DNA from: an uncultured Xanthomonas sp.
GTDB lineage: Bacteria; Pseudomonadota; Gammaproteobacteria; Xanthomonadales; Xanthomonadaceae
NCBI GenBank assembly: GCA_943912265.1
Contig: CALTTS010000019.1
Span: 1-64,000 of the forward strand
DNA: 64,000 bases
Reading direction: 5' to 3'
This document shows, piece after piece, positions 1 through 9,169 of the stretch (positions within the stretch are counted from its first letter, which is position 1; every line of letters starts with the position of its first letter). The position numbers and the translations under genes are program-made. Under the pieces are notes generated by a model. It did not search any database and was not told where the DNA came from. It saw nothing but the letters and a program-made list of their open reading frames with translations.

Positions 1-1244
1 GCGCCGTGGCCGTCGCGGCGGCCGCCGGCATGCGGGCCGGCCTTGCGCGGCGGGCGCTCGCCGCCCGGCTGCTCGGCCTTGCCCGGCGCGCTGTTGCCCC
101 AGCGGATCGGAACCTGCGGCTCGAAGCCGGGCACGTCGCGGATTTCCATGTCCTTGTTCAGCAGCCGCACGATCTGGCGCAGCAGCTTGGCCTCGTCCTG
201 GGCCACCAGCGAGATCGCCTCGCCGGTCGCGCCGTTGCGGCCGGTACGACCGATGCGGTGCACGTAGTCCTCGGCCACCATCGGCAGGTCGTAGTTGATC
301 ACCCGCGGCAGCTGGTCGATGTCGATGCCGCGCGCGGCGATGTCGGTGGCCACCAGCACCGGCACCTTGCCGGACTTGAAGTCGGCCAGGGCGCGCAGGC
401 GCTGGCTCTGGCTCTTGTTGCCGTGGATGGCGGCGGCGCGGATGCCGGCCTTCTCCAGCGACTTGGCCAGCTTGTCGCTGCCGTGCTTGGTCTTGGCGAA
501 CACCAGCGTCTGCGCGGTGGCGTCCTGGTTGAGCAGGTGCAGCAGCAGTTCGCGCTTGCGCCCGGCGTCCACCGGGTGCACGCGGTGGGCGATGGTCTCG
601 GCCACGGTGTTGCGCGGGGTCACCATCACCTCGCGCGGGTCGCGCATGAATTCCAGCGCCAGCTGCTTGATCGGGTCGGCGAAGGTGGCCGAGAACAGCA
701 GGGTCTGCCGCTCCTGCCGCGGCAGCTTGGCGAGGATGCGCTTGATCGAGGGCAGGAAACCCATGTCGAGCATGCGGTCGGCCTCGTCCAGCACCAGCAC
801 CTCGATGCCGGACAGGTCGACGGTGCGGCGTTCCAGATGGTCGATCAGGCGGCCGGGGCAGGCGATCAGCAGGTCCACGCCGCGCCGCAGCGCATCAATC
901 TGCGGGCCCATGCCGACGCCGCCGTAGACGGTGGCCGAGCGCACGCGCAGGTACTTGCCGTAGGAACGCAGGTTGTCGCTGACCTGCGCGGCCAGCTCGC
1001 GGGTGGGGGTCAGCACCAGCGCGCGCGGCTTGTGGCTGCGGTTGGGCGTGGCGGCCAGGTGCTGCAGCAGCGGCAGGCCGAAGGCGGCGGTCTTGCCGGT
1101 GCCGGTCTGCGCGCCGGCCAGCAGGTCGTGGCCTTCCAGCGCCAGCGGGATGGCCTGCTGCTGGATCGGGGTGGGGGTGGTGAAGTTCTGCTCGGCGAGC
1201 GCGCGCAGCAGTTCGGGCGACAGGCCCAGGGATTCGAAAGACAT
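1..1244 (-). CDS. rhlE: DEAD-box ATP-dependent RNA helicase, RhlE type (partial, C-terminus outside the window)
   Basis: RNA-dependent ATPase that remodels RNA duplexes in ribosome assembly and RNA decay. The minus-strand frame begins MSFESLGLSPEL at an ATG at 1242-1244. It then shows the helicase motifs in order: Q motif (FTTPTPIQ), Walker A AQTGTGKT, PTRELA, DEAD (VLDEADRMLDMG), SAT (LLFSATF), and the C-terminal RecA motifs with HRIGRTGR. After the core comes a basic Gly/Arg/Pro-rich tail that runs off the left edge, typical of RhlE. About 414 codons are visible and the stop is missing. It is divergent from the hydrolase gene at 1570. A plus-strand open frame covering the same bases is an antisense shadow. 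Confidence 0.95.
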   Translation of the reverse strand, partial: MSFESLGLSPELLRALAEQNFTTPTPIQQQAIPLALEGHDLLAGAQTGTGKTAAFGLPLLQHLAATPNRSHKPRALVLTPTRELAAQVSDNLRSYGKYLRVRSATVYGGVGMGPQIDALRRGVDLLIACPGRLIDHLERRTVDLSGIEVLVLDEADRMLDMGFLPSIKRILAKLPRQERQTLLFSATFADPIKQLALEFMRDPREVMVTPRNTVAETIAHRVHPVDAGRKRELLLHLLNQDATAQTLVFAKTKHGSDKLAKSLEKAGIRAAAIHGNKSQSQRLRALADFKSGKVPVLVATDIAARGIDIDQLPRVINYDLPMVAEDYVHRIGRTGRNGATGEAISLVAQDEAKLLRQIVRLLNKDMEIRDVPGFEPQVPIRWGNSAPGKAEQPGGERPPRKAGPHAGGRRDGHG

Positions 1245-1569
1245 CGTGTTGGCTCCGTGTCGGGCGCACGCAACGGCAGTGCCGGCGCATGGCCCGGAAT
1301 GAAAGATGAAACTCGGAGCGTTCCCGTGAACCGCGCTGCGAGATGGTGTACGGCCTTCCTCGGAAGGTTCGGTCTGCGGCGTGAGGCGCCGGAGGGCAGG
1401 CGCGACGGCTGAACCGGCGCGCCGGGGTTCCCGTGGGGAAGCGGACGAACGTGCAGGACCGCCGGCCATTCTACGGGAGCCGGAGCGGCTGCGCCAAACG
1501 CCGGGCCATGCTGCATCGCGGTGCGTGCCTAGAATCCGGGGTTTGTTCAGGTACGGGAGCGGGCAGGGC
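1245..1569. other. divergent intergenic region between rhlE and the FAH-family gene
   Basis: About 325 bases with no convincing gene. It must carry the promoters for the leftward helicase and the rightward hydrolase gene. A short inverted repeat (CCTTCC..GGAAGG) lies near 1354. Any long untranslated leader for rhlE would lie here. I could not place a confident promoter. Confidence 0.5.
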
Positions 1570-2559
1570 ATGAAGCTGGGTTCACTGCGGGAAGGCGGGC
1601 GCGACGGGACGCTGGTGGTGGTGTCGCGCGACCTGTCGCGCGCGGTGCGCGCCGACGGCATCGCGCCGACCCTGCAACGGGCGCTGGAGGATTGGGCGAG
1701 GGCGGCGCCGGCGCTGGCGGCACTGGCGGCGCGGCTGGAGTCGGGCGCGGTGGCGGGCGGTTTCGCGCTGGACATGGCCGCGCTGGCCGCGCCACTGCCG
1801 CGGGCGTTCGAGTTCGTCGACGGCAGCGCCTACCTGCCGCACGTGGAACGGGTGCGGCGCGCGCGCGGCGCGGACGTGCCGTCCAGCTTCTACGTCGATC
1901 CGCTGATGTACCAGGCCACGGCGGCCGGGTTCCTCGGCCCGCGCGAGCCGGTGACGGCGGCCAGCGAGGATCACGGCATCGACCTGGAGGCGGAGATCGT
2001 GGCGGTCACCGGCGACGTGCCGATGGCGGCGACGCCGGAACGGGCGCTGGCCTGCGTGCGTCTGCTGGGGCTGGTCAACGACGTCTCGCTGCGCAACCTG
2101 ATCCCGGACGAACTGGCCAAGGGCTTCGGCTTCCTGCAGTCCAAGCCGCGCTCGGCGCTGTCGCCGGTGTTCGTCACCCCGGACGAGCTGGGCGAAGCCT
2201 GGCGCGGCGGCAAGCTGCATCGGCCGCTGACGGTGCACGTCAACGGCCGCTGGCTCGGCGCGCCGGAGGCCGGCGAGGACATGCAGTTCGATTTCGGCCA
2301 GCTGGTGGCCCATGCCGCCCGCACGCGGCCGCTGGCGGCCGGCACGCTGGTCGGGTCGGGCACCGTCGCCAACCACGACGCCGGGCGCGGCGCCTCGTGC
2401 CTGGCCGAGCAGCGCGCCATCGAGGCCCTGCGCGACGGCCGGCCGTCCACGCCGTTCCTGAGATTCGGCGACACGCTGCGCATCGAGATGTCCGATGCCG
2501 CCGGGGCCAGCCTGTTCGGCGCGATCGAGCAGCGCGTCGAGCGCCTGCCGCCTGCGTGA
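1570..2559 (+). CDS. fumarylacetoacetate hydrolase family protein
   Basis: 329 residues, starting MKLGSLREGG at ATG 1570. The C-terminal two thirds is an FAH-type fold: the metal-binding acidic segment is near DHGIDLEAEI, followed by the VNDVSLRNLIP segment and a GTVANHDAG segment. Family members hydrolyse C-C bonds in fumarylacetoacetate or related acylpyruvates with Mg2+/Ca2+. The stop overlaps the GTG start of a maleylacetoacetate isomerase, the preceding step in tyrosine/homogentisate breakdown, so a role in that pathway is likely. It is shorter than classical FAH (about 420 residues) and belongs to the bacterial short form. The substrate is inferred from the neighbour. Confidence 0.85.
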   Translation: MKLGSLREGGRDGTLVVVSRDLSRAVRADGIAPTLQRALEDWARAAPALAALAARLESGAVAGGFALDMAALAAPLPRAFEFVDGSAYLPHVERVRRARGADVPSSFYVDPLMYQATAAGFLGPREPVTAASEDHGIDLEAEIVAVTGDVPMAATPERALACVRLLGLVNDVSLRNLIPDELAKGFGFLQSKPRSALSPVFVTPDELGEAWRGGKLHRPLTVHVNGRWLGAPEAGEDMQFDFGQLVAHAARTRPLAAGTLVGSGTVANHDAGRGASCLAEQRAIEALRDGRPSTPFLRFGDTLRIEMSDAAGASLFGAIEQRVERLPPA

Positions 2560-3233
2560 GCGGCCGGGCCGTGGCCGGCGGGTTGCGCCTGCATGCGTAC
2601 TGGCGTTCGAGTGCCTCGTGGCGGGTGCGCATCGCGCTGGCCCTGAAAGGCCTGGCCGTGGACATCGTGCCGGTGCACCTGCTGCGCGACGGCGGCGAAC
2701 AGCATGCGCCGGCCTATGCGCGGTTGAACCCGCAGCACCTCGTGCCCACGCTGGAACACGGCGGCCAGCGGCTGCGCCAGTCGCTGGCGATCATCGAATA
2801 TCTGGACGAAGCCTGGCCCGAACCGGCCCTGCTGCCGCACGACCCGGCTGGCCGTGCCCGCGTCCGCGGCATGGCCCAGCTGATCGCCTGCGACATCCAC
2901 CCGCTGGCCAACCTGCGCGTGCGCCGATACCTGCACGCCGCGTGGCAGGTGGACGATGCCGGCAACGATGCGGCGGCGCGACACTGGGTCGGCACCGGCC
3001 TGAATGCGCTGGAGGCATGGCTGGGCGAGGCGCCGGCATCGGCGTTCTGCGTCGGCGACGCGCCGACGCTGGCCGATTGCTGCCTCGCGCCGCAGCTCTA
3101 CAACGCGCGCCGGGTCGGGCTGGAGGCGGCGCGCTGGCCGCGCATCGCCGCCATCGAACGGGCCTGCCTGGCCTTGCCGGCGTTCGCCGCCACGGCGCCC
3201 GAATGCCAGCCGGATGCGCCTGCGCCCGGCTGA
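2556..3233 (+). CDS. maiA: maleylacetoacetate isomerase (zeta-class glutathione transferase)
   Basis: 225 residues. It isomerises maleylacetoacetate to fumarylacetoacetate using glutathione. The GTG start at 2556 overlaps the upstream TGA by three bases and puts the zeta-class active-site segment RSSASWRVRIAL at residues 18-29. The SSC signature of many zeta GSTs is SSA here, a change also common in bacterial members. The thioredoxin-like N-domain is followed by an all-helical C-domain with a GDAPTLADCCLAPQ segment. The pairing with the FAH-family gene supports the pathway assignment. A GTG start is preferred because no ATG lies ahead of the catalytic motif in this frame. Confidence 0.9.
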   Translation: MSGRAVAGGLRLHAYWRSSASWRVRIALALKGLAVDIVPVHLLRDGGEQHAPAYARLNPQHLVPTLEHGGQRLRQSLAIIEYLDEAWPEPALLPHDPAGRARVRGMAQLIACDIHPLANLRVRRYLHAAWQVDDAGNDAAARHWVGTGLNALEAWLGEAPASAFCVGDAPTLADCCLAPQLYNARRVGLEAARWPRIAAIERACLALPAFAATAPECQPDAPAPG

Positions 3234-3261
3234 AGCGCGGCGGCCGGGCGCCGCGCCGGGT

Positions 3262-4407
3262 TCAGACGAAGCTGTGGCTGATCTGCGGCGAGGCCGGGCC
3301 GGCCGCACCGCCACCGAAATCGCCGTAGGGGTCGAGTTCGCCGCTGCCGCCTTCGGACAGGCGGAACTTCAGCGCCAGCCCGTCGCGGGAGTCGGCCGCG
3401 CGCAGCGCCTCTTCCTGGTCGATGGTGCCGGCCTTGGCCATCCGGAACAGGCACTGGTCGAAGCTCTCCATGCCGTCCTCCAGCGAGGCCTCCATCGCCG
3501 CCTTGATCTCGTGGACCTGGCCGCGGCGCAGCAGGTCGCGGATCACCGGGGTGTTGATCAGCACCTCGGTGGCCGGGCGGCGCTTGCCGTCGGTACCCTT
3601 CACCAGGCGCAGCGAGATCACCGCGCGCAAGTTCAGTGCCAAGTTCATCAGCACGTTCTTGTGCGCGCTCTCGGGGAAGAAGTTGAGGATGCGCTCGATG
3701 GTCTGGTCGGCGTTGTTGGAATGCAGCGTCGCCAGGCACAGGTGGCCGGTTTCGGCGAAGGAGATGGCCGCCTCCATCGTGGTCGCGTCGAGGATCTCGC
3801 CGATCAGGATCACGTCCGGCGCCTCGCGCATCGCGTTCTTCAGCGCGCTGTGGAACGCGTGCGTGTCCAGCCCGACCTCGCGCTGGTTGACGATCGACTG
3901 CTTGTGCTTGTGCAGGTATTCGATCGGGTCCTCGATGGTGAGGATATGCCCGGTGGTGGTGCTGTTGCGGTGGTCGATCATCGACGCCAGCGCGGTGGAC
4001 TTGCCCGAACCGGTGGAGCCGACCACCAGCACCAGCCCGCGCGGGGTCATCACGATGTCGCGCAGCACCGGCGGCAGGTTCAGCTCGTCGATGTCCGGGA
4101 TGCGGTTGCGGATGGCGCGGATCACCATGCCCACCTCGCCGCGCTGCTTGAAGATGTTGACGCGGAAGCGCCCGGCATCGGGCACCGCGATGGCCATGTT
4201 GAGCTCGAGCTCGCGCTCGAACTCGGGCACCTGGCCCTCGTCCATCAGCGAATAGGCGATCTTCTTGACCATGCCCGGCGGCAGGCCGGTGCTGCCCAGC
4301 GGGTAGAGCTTGCCTTCGATCTTGATGTAGACGGGAGCGCCGGTGGTCAGGAACATGTCCGAAGCGTGTTTTTCGGTCATCAGCTTCAGGAAGTAGCCGA
4401 TATCCAT
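3262..4407 (-). CDS. pilU: type IV pilus retraction ATPase PilU
   Basis: 381 residues. PilU is a PilT-type hexameric ATPase that assists pilus retraction and twitching at the inner-membrane face. Seen: N-terminal MDIGYFLKLM, Walker A GSTGSGKST (residues 130-138), the Asp and His boxes near TIEDPIEYLH, Walker B (VILIGEILD) and the LATLHSNNADQTI segment. The C-terminal tail after residue 345 (GELDPYGDFGGG) is low-complexity and acidic, as in PilU rather than PilT. No pilT lies next to it: the neighbouring gene on the upstream side runs the other way. It sits convergent to maiA, with only 28 bases between the stops. Confidence 0.93.
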   Translation of the reverse strand: MDIGYFLKLMTEKHASDMFLTTGAPVYIKIEGKLYPLGSTGLPPGMVKKIAYSLMDEGQVPEFERELELNMAIAVPDAGRFRVNIFKQRGEVGMVIRAIRNRIPDIDELNLPPVLRDIVMTPRGLVLVVGSTGSGKSTALASMIDHRNSTTTGHILTIEDPIEYLHKHKQSIVNQREVGLDTHAFHSALKNAMREAPDVILIGEILDATTMEAAISFAETGHLCLATLHSNNADQTIERILNFFPESAHKNVLMNLALNLRAVISLRLVKGTDGKRRPATEVLINTPVIRDLLRRGQVHEIKAAMEASLEDGMESFDQCLFRMAKAGTIDQEEALRAADSRDGLALKFRLSEGGSGELDPYGDFGGGAAGPASPQISHSFV

Positions 4408-4506
4408 GCGCGATCATCCCCGTACATTTGCAGATGGCGGACGTTGCAAGCCCGCCCAAGGCTCAACACAATGGTCGCAGCCCTTTCCGACGCCACGCCA
4501 CTCCGA

Positions 4507-4899
4507 ATGAATCGTAGCTTCGCACAAATCCGCATCGCCCTGTACGCGATTGCGGTCACATTCGCGCTTGCCGGTGCAGCCCGCGCGCAACAGGCATTGC
4601 CGGGCCTGGGCGATGCGCAGCTGGCCGTCGACCGCGCCACCCAGGCCGATGCCGACCAGTACGCGCCGGACCTGATCGCCAGCGCACGCGCGCATCTGGA
4701 GCAGGCCCAGGCCGCTTCGATGGACCGTCGCGGGCAGAAGCAGGTACCGGCCCTGGCCACGCAGGCCGCGCTGGAAGCCGACCTGGCCCGCGCCCGCAGC
4801 CAGGAAGCCGTGGCCAGCGCGAAACTGGCGCAGCGGCGCGCCGACATCCAGCAGCTGCAGCGCACGCTCGAAGGCAATGCGGGAGGCACGCCGCGATGA
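4507..4899 (+). CDS. exported DUF4398-like helical protein
   Basis: 130 residues. The N-terminus is a typical signal peptide (MNRSFAQIRIALYAIAVTFA, then LAGAARAQQ with a likely AXA cleavage). The mature part is charged and helical with many Ala/Gln/Glu residues, and resembles DUF4398 periplasmic proteins. I chose ATG 4507 over the in-frame ATG at 4471 because it begins directly at the signal peptide. Its stop overlaps the next start as ATGA, so the two genes are translationally coupled and probably act together in the envelope. No enzyme motif is visible. Confidence 0.8.
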   Translation: MNRSFAQIRIALYAIAVTFALAGAARAQQALPGLGDAQLAVDRATQADADQYAPDLIASARAHLEQAQAASMDRRGQKQVPALATQAALEADLARARSQEAVASAKLAQRRADIQQLQRTLEGNAGGTPR

Positions 4900-5789
4900 T
4901 CCGCTCGAATCTGGGCATGGGGTGCGTATTGGCGGCGGCGCTTGCCGCTTCGATGGCCGCTTCCGCGGCCGATCTCGATCCGCGCGTGCCGCCGCTGCAG
5001 CAGCGGCTGGACGTGCTGGCGAACGATCCGCGCTACGTCGATCTGGCCGGCGTGCAGCTGCTGCAGGCCCGTCAGGCCGTGGATGCGCTGGCCGCGGCGA
5101 AGAAGCGCGACCGCGACCTTGCGGCCTACGTCGCCGACCGCCGGGTGGAGATCGCCGAGACCACCGCGCGCGCGCAGGCGGCCGATCGCGAAGCGCAGGC
5201 GCTCGACGGCCAGCGCAACCAGCTGCTGCTGCAGATCAGTCGGCGCGAGACCGAACGCGCCCGCCAGGAGGCCGAACGCCTGCGCATCCAGGCCCAGGTC
5301 CAGGCCGAGCAGGCCGAACAGGCCCGCCAGCAGGCCGAAGCCGAGGCCCAGGCCCGCCAGGATGCGGAGGATGCGCTGAGCAGCGCCACCGGCAAGCAGA
5401 GCGCCAAGCTCTCGGCCACCCGGCAGAAGCGGGCGTCGCTGGCACGCGAGGCCGCCGAACTGATGTCCGGGGCCAAGCTGCCGGCTTCGCGCTTCAACGA
5501 CAGCGACGAGGTGTTCACCTTCACCGGTGCGGCCTTTGCCGCGGGCAAATCGGGGTTGTCGTCCGAGGCGGCGGGGCAGGTCAAGGCGCTGGCCGCCTAC
5601 CTGCAGACCACCAAGGGCAAGGCGACGGTTCAGGCCTATGACGCCAACCCGGCCACCGCGCAGGCTCGCGCCGATGCGCTGCGCGCGGCGCTGGTGGCCG
5701 AAGGCGTGCCGTCGAGCCGGGTGAAGGCCGCGGGCAAGAAGGCTGCCGCGACCAAGGCGCGCTCGGCCGAGGTTGCCGTCACCCCGTGA
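4896..5789 (+). CDS. exported coiled-coil protein with OmpA-like C-terminal region
   Basis: 297 residues. Signal peptide MIRSNLGMGCVLAAALAASM with AXA at ASAAD. A helical DUF4398-like part follows (about 30-110), then a long coiled coil rich in Gln/Glu/Arg (about 110-190). The C-terminal 90 residues have the pattern of a reduced OmpA peptidoglycan-binding domain: FTGAAFAAGKSGLSSEAAGQVKALAAYL, then an expected repeat of Ala/Arg positions (ARADALRAALVAEGV). The usual NX2LSX2RA signature is eroded, so binding is not certain. It is coupled to the preceding gene by an ATGA overlap. An envelope structural role is inferred. Confidence 0.75.
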   Translation: MIRSNLGMGCVLAAALAASMAASAADLDPRVPPLQQRLDVLANDPRYVDLAGVQLLQARQAVDALAAAKKRDRDLAAYVADRRVEIAETTARAQAADREAQALDGQRNQLLLQISRRETERARQEAERLRIQAQVQAEQAEQARQQAEAEAQARQDAEDALSSATGKQSAKLSATRQKRASLAREAAELMSGAKLPASRFNDSDEVFTFTGAAFAAGKSGLSSEAAGQVKALAAYLQTTKGKATVQAYDANPATAQARADALRAALVAEGVPSSRVKAAGKKAAATKARSAEVAVTP

Positions 5790-6151
5790 CGCCTTCTTCG
5801 GGATGCGCGGATCGAACGGGATTCCGTGGCTGCCCGGCGTGATTGCGGAGCCGGGTGGAGGCCGTGGATGCCGGGTCGCGCGGGCTTCTCCGCGGGCACT
5901 TGTTGTCCCCTCCGGCGGGGAGTAGGGTCGGTGGTCCGGAAGGGCAATCCGCCCCTCCGGTGTATCGGAGCCGGAGGCTGGTGACCATGCCGTCAAGCCC
6001 GCTGCTGTTCCCGTCCGTCCCGCTGGTGCCGGGGCGCACCGCGATGCCGGATGCGGCCGCCGCTTTCCTGCTCCGTTCCCGCGAACGCCCCGTGCCCCGA
6101 AGGCCGGGGCGTTCGCGTTTCCGCGGCATCCAACGCTGAAGGAGGCAATTC
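5790..6151 (+). other. structured GC-rich intergenic leader ahead of the ydcH-like gene
   Basis: About 360 bases without a gene. It holds a GGGGAGTAGG motif (about 5918-5927), a hairpin with CCGGAAGGGC and GCCCCTCCGG arms (about 5937-5961), alternating CTCCGG/CCGGAG arms that could form competing stems, a CCGTCAAG element near 5991-5998, and a perfect 12-bp stem at 6081-6116 just upstream of the next Shine-Dalgarno. The set resembles a structured leader with a terminator. GGGGAGTAG plus a GTCAA element recalls the yybP-ykoY manganese riboswitch core, but the expected 3' GAGACC strand is not seen, so I do not assign a class. Confidence 0.35.
6081..6120 (+). terminator. terminator-like hairpin upstream of the ydcH-like gene
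   Basis: Perfect 12-bp stem GCGAACGCCCCG (6081-6092) with CGGGGCGTTCGC (6105-6116), 12-base loop, followed by GTTT. The T-tract is weak. It could end transcription from the upstream envelope genes or act as an attenuator in the leader. Confidence 0.5.
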
Positions 6152-6373
6152 ATGTCCATGTCCGATGTGCAGGCCACGGCTATCGACGCCTTGATCAAGA
6201 CCGATCCGGAATTCAAGCGGCTCTACCAGCGCCACAAGACGCTCAACAAGAAGTGCATGGACGCCGAACTCGGCGTGTTGCCGATCGACCCGGCAACGCT
6301 CGGCCAGATGAAGCGCGAGAAACTCGCCACCAAGCAGCAGCTGATGCGCCGCTATGCCCCGGTGCTGAACTGA
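6152..6373 (+). CDS. YdcH/DUF465 family small protein
   Basis: 73 residues. A small helical protein with a conserved hairpin: DPEFKRLYQRHKTLNKKCMD, then the short basic KREKLATKQQLM segment typical of DUF465. Family members are small cytoplasmic coiled hairpins with no settled function. A strong Shine-Dalgarno (GGAGG, 6140-6144) lies 7 bases before ATG 6152. It is preceded by the structured leader and followed by a 10-bp hairpin at 6392-6431, so it is probably monocistronic. Confidence 0.85.
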   Translation: MSMSDVQATAIDALIKTDPEFKRLYQRHKTLNKKCMDAELGVLPIDPATLGQMKREKLATKQQLMRRYAPVLN

Positions 6374-6391
6374 TCAGAGCGTTTGCAAACA

Positions 6392-6437
6392 ACGGGCGGC
6401 GATGCCTTCCTCGTCGGGCGCCGCCGCCCGTCTCATT
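6392..6437 (+). terminator. possible terminator after the ydcH-like gene
   Basis: ACGGGCGGCG (6392-6401) pairs perfectly with CGCCGCCCGT (6422-6431), loop 20 bases, followed by CTCATTT. GC-rich stem with a poor T-run; moderate support. Confidence 0.4.
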
Positions 6438-6468
6438 TCCGCCTGGCATGAGCTGATGGCCGGATGGA

Positions 6469-6497
6469 CTGACGGGCGTCCGGCCCATGCCGATAAT
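6469..6497 (+). promoter_or_regulatory. sigma70-type promoter for cystathionine beta-synthase gene
   Basis: CTGACG (6469-6474), 17-bp spacer, GATAAT (6492-6497). The predicted start near 6504 gives a leader of about 23 bases to ATG 6527. Confidence 0.5.
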
Positions 6498-6526
6498 GGT
6501 CGGCCGTTTTCCGCAGGATTGCCCCG

Positions 6527-7897
<1,371 letters not shown>

Positions 7898-7908
7898 CCT
7901 TCAACATG

Positions 7909-7938
7909 CTGAATGGCCTCGGCGAAGAGGCTGTTCAG
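7909..7938 (+). terminator. imperfect hairpin between cbs and metB
   Basis: CTGAATGGCCTC (7909-7920) and GAGGCTGTTCAG (7927-7938) form a 12-bp stem with two mismatches and a GGCGAA loop. No T-tract follows, so it may only attenuate or protect the cbs 3' end. Confidence 0.35.
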
Positions 7939-7945
7939 TGATCGC

Positions 7946-7954
7946 TGCTAAAAT
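7946..7954 (+). promoter_or_regulatory. extended -10 promoter candidate for metB
   Basis: TGCTAAAAT (7946-7954) fits a TGn extended -10 element. No good -35 lies 16-18 bp upstream. It would start metB with a leader of about 27 bases and could also drive the coupled polysaccharide genes. Confidence 0.4.
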
Positions 7955-7987
7955 TGGGGAACTCCCAGCCGCAGCAGCAACGACTCC

Positions 7988-9169
7988 ATGACGGACACCA
8001 CAGATCGCGGCCAGGACGGCACGCGCACGCTGGCACTCGCCACTCTTGCCATTCACGGCGGGCAGGCGCCGGATCCCAGCACGGGTGCGGTGATGCCGCC
8101 CATCTACGCCACGTCCACCTACGCGCAGGCAAGCCCGGGCCAGCATCAGGGATTCGAGTATTCGCGCACCCAGAACCCCACGCGGTTCGCCTACGAGCGC
8201 TGCGTGGCGGCGCTGGAAGGCGGCACGCGCGGCTACGCCTTCGCTTCCGGCATGGCGGCGACCTCGACCGTGCTGGAACTGCTGGATTCCGGCGACCACG
8301 TGATCGCGATGGATGATCTCTACGGTGGAAGCTACCGCCTGTTCGAGCGCGTGCGCCGGCGCAGCGCGGGGCTGGATTTCGGCTTCGTCGATCTGACCGA
8401 CCCGGCCGCCTTCGAAGCCGCGATCACGCCGAAGACGAAGCTGGTGTGGATCGAGACGCCCACCAACCCGATGCTGAAGATCGTCGACATCGAGGCGATT
8501 TCGGCCACCGCCCACCGCCACGGCCTGCTGGTCGTGGTGGACAACACCTTCGCCTCGCCGATGCTGCAGCGCCCGCTGCAGCTGGGCGCGGACATCGTCG
8601 TGCACTCGGCCACCAAGTACCTCAACGGCCACTCGGACATGGTCGGCGGCATCGCCGTGGTCGGCGACAACGCCGATCTGGCGGAAAAGCTGGCCTTTCT
8701 GCAGAATTCGGTCGGCGCCATCCAGGGCCCGTTCGACAGCTTCCTTGCCCTGCGCGGCCTCAAGACCCTGCCGCTGCGCATGAAGGCACACTGCGACAAC
8801 GCCTTGGCCCTGGCGCAGTGGCTGGAAACCCAGTCGATGATCGAAAAAGTGATCTACCCCGGCCTGCCCAGCCACCCGCAGCACGCACTGGCCAAGTGCC
8901 AGATGCAGGGCTTCGGCGGCATCGTCTCGATCGTGCTCAAGGGCGGATTCGAGGCCGCCAGGCGCTTCTGCGAGCGCACCGAACTGTTCACCCTGGCCGA
9001 GTCGCTCGGCGGCGTGGAAAGCCTGGTCAACCATCCGGCGGTAATGACCCATGCCTCCGTGCCACGCGAACGTCGCCAACGACTTGGCATCAGCGATGCG
9101 CTGGTGCGGTTGAGTGTGGGGGTGGAGTCGGTGGACGATTTGTTGCTGGATCTGGTGGGGGCATTGTGA
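7988..9169 (+). CDS. metB: cystathionine gamma-synthase / gamma-lyase family PLP enzyme
   Basis: 393 residues, fold type I Cys/Met metabolism PLP enzyme. The PLP Lys is Lys210 in SATKYLNGHSD; the cofactor Tyr/Arg pair lies in FEYSRTQNPTR and the Asp in VVVDNTFASP. It acts in cystathionine formation from an activated homoserine or in cystathionine cleavage; sequence alone does not separate synthase from lyase, and the pairing with cbs would also suit a lyase. In Xanthomonas the gene called metB marks one edge of the variable LPS locus. Here its stop overlaps the wzm GTG start (GTGA), coupling a sulfur-metabolism gene to polysaccharide export. Confidence 0.92.
   Translation: MTDTTDRGQDGTRTLALATLAIHGGQAPDPSTGAVMPPIYATSTYAQASPGQHQGFEYSRTQNPTRFAYERCVAALEGGTRGYAFASGMAATSTVLELLDSGDHVIAMDDLYGGSYRLFERVRRRSAGLDFGFVDLTDPAAFEAAITPKTKLVWIETPTNPMLKIVDIEAISATAHRHGLLVVVDNTFASPMLQRPLQLGADIVVHSATKYLNGHSDMVGGIAVVGDNADLAEKLAFLQNSVGAIQGPFDSFLALRGLKTLPLRMKAHCDNALALAQWLETQSMIEKVIYPGLPSHPQHALAKCQMQGFGGIVSIVLKGGFEAARRFCERTELFTLAESLGGVESLVNHPAVMTHASVPRERRQRLGISDALVRLSVGVESVDDLLLDLVGAL

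Noticed and set aside
6..1412. 468-codon plus-strand frame opposite rhlE
   Set aside because: Helicase motifs are intact on the minus strand; this frame has none.
3004..4899. Reading the small exported protein at 4507 as the end of a 631-residue protein
   Set aside because: The upstream part is antisense to pilU; the real product begins at the signal peptide, ATG 4507.
5890..6151. Firm yybP-ykoY riboswitch annotation
   Set aside because: Only part of the conserved core is visible and the downstream gene does not fit, so it is kept as an unassigned structured leader.
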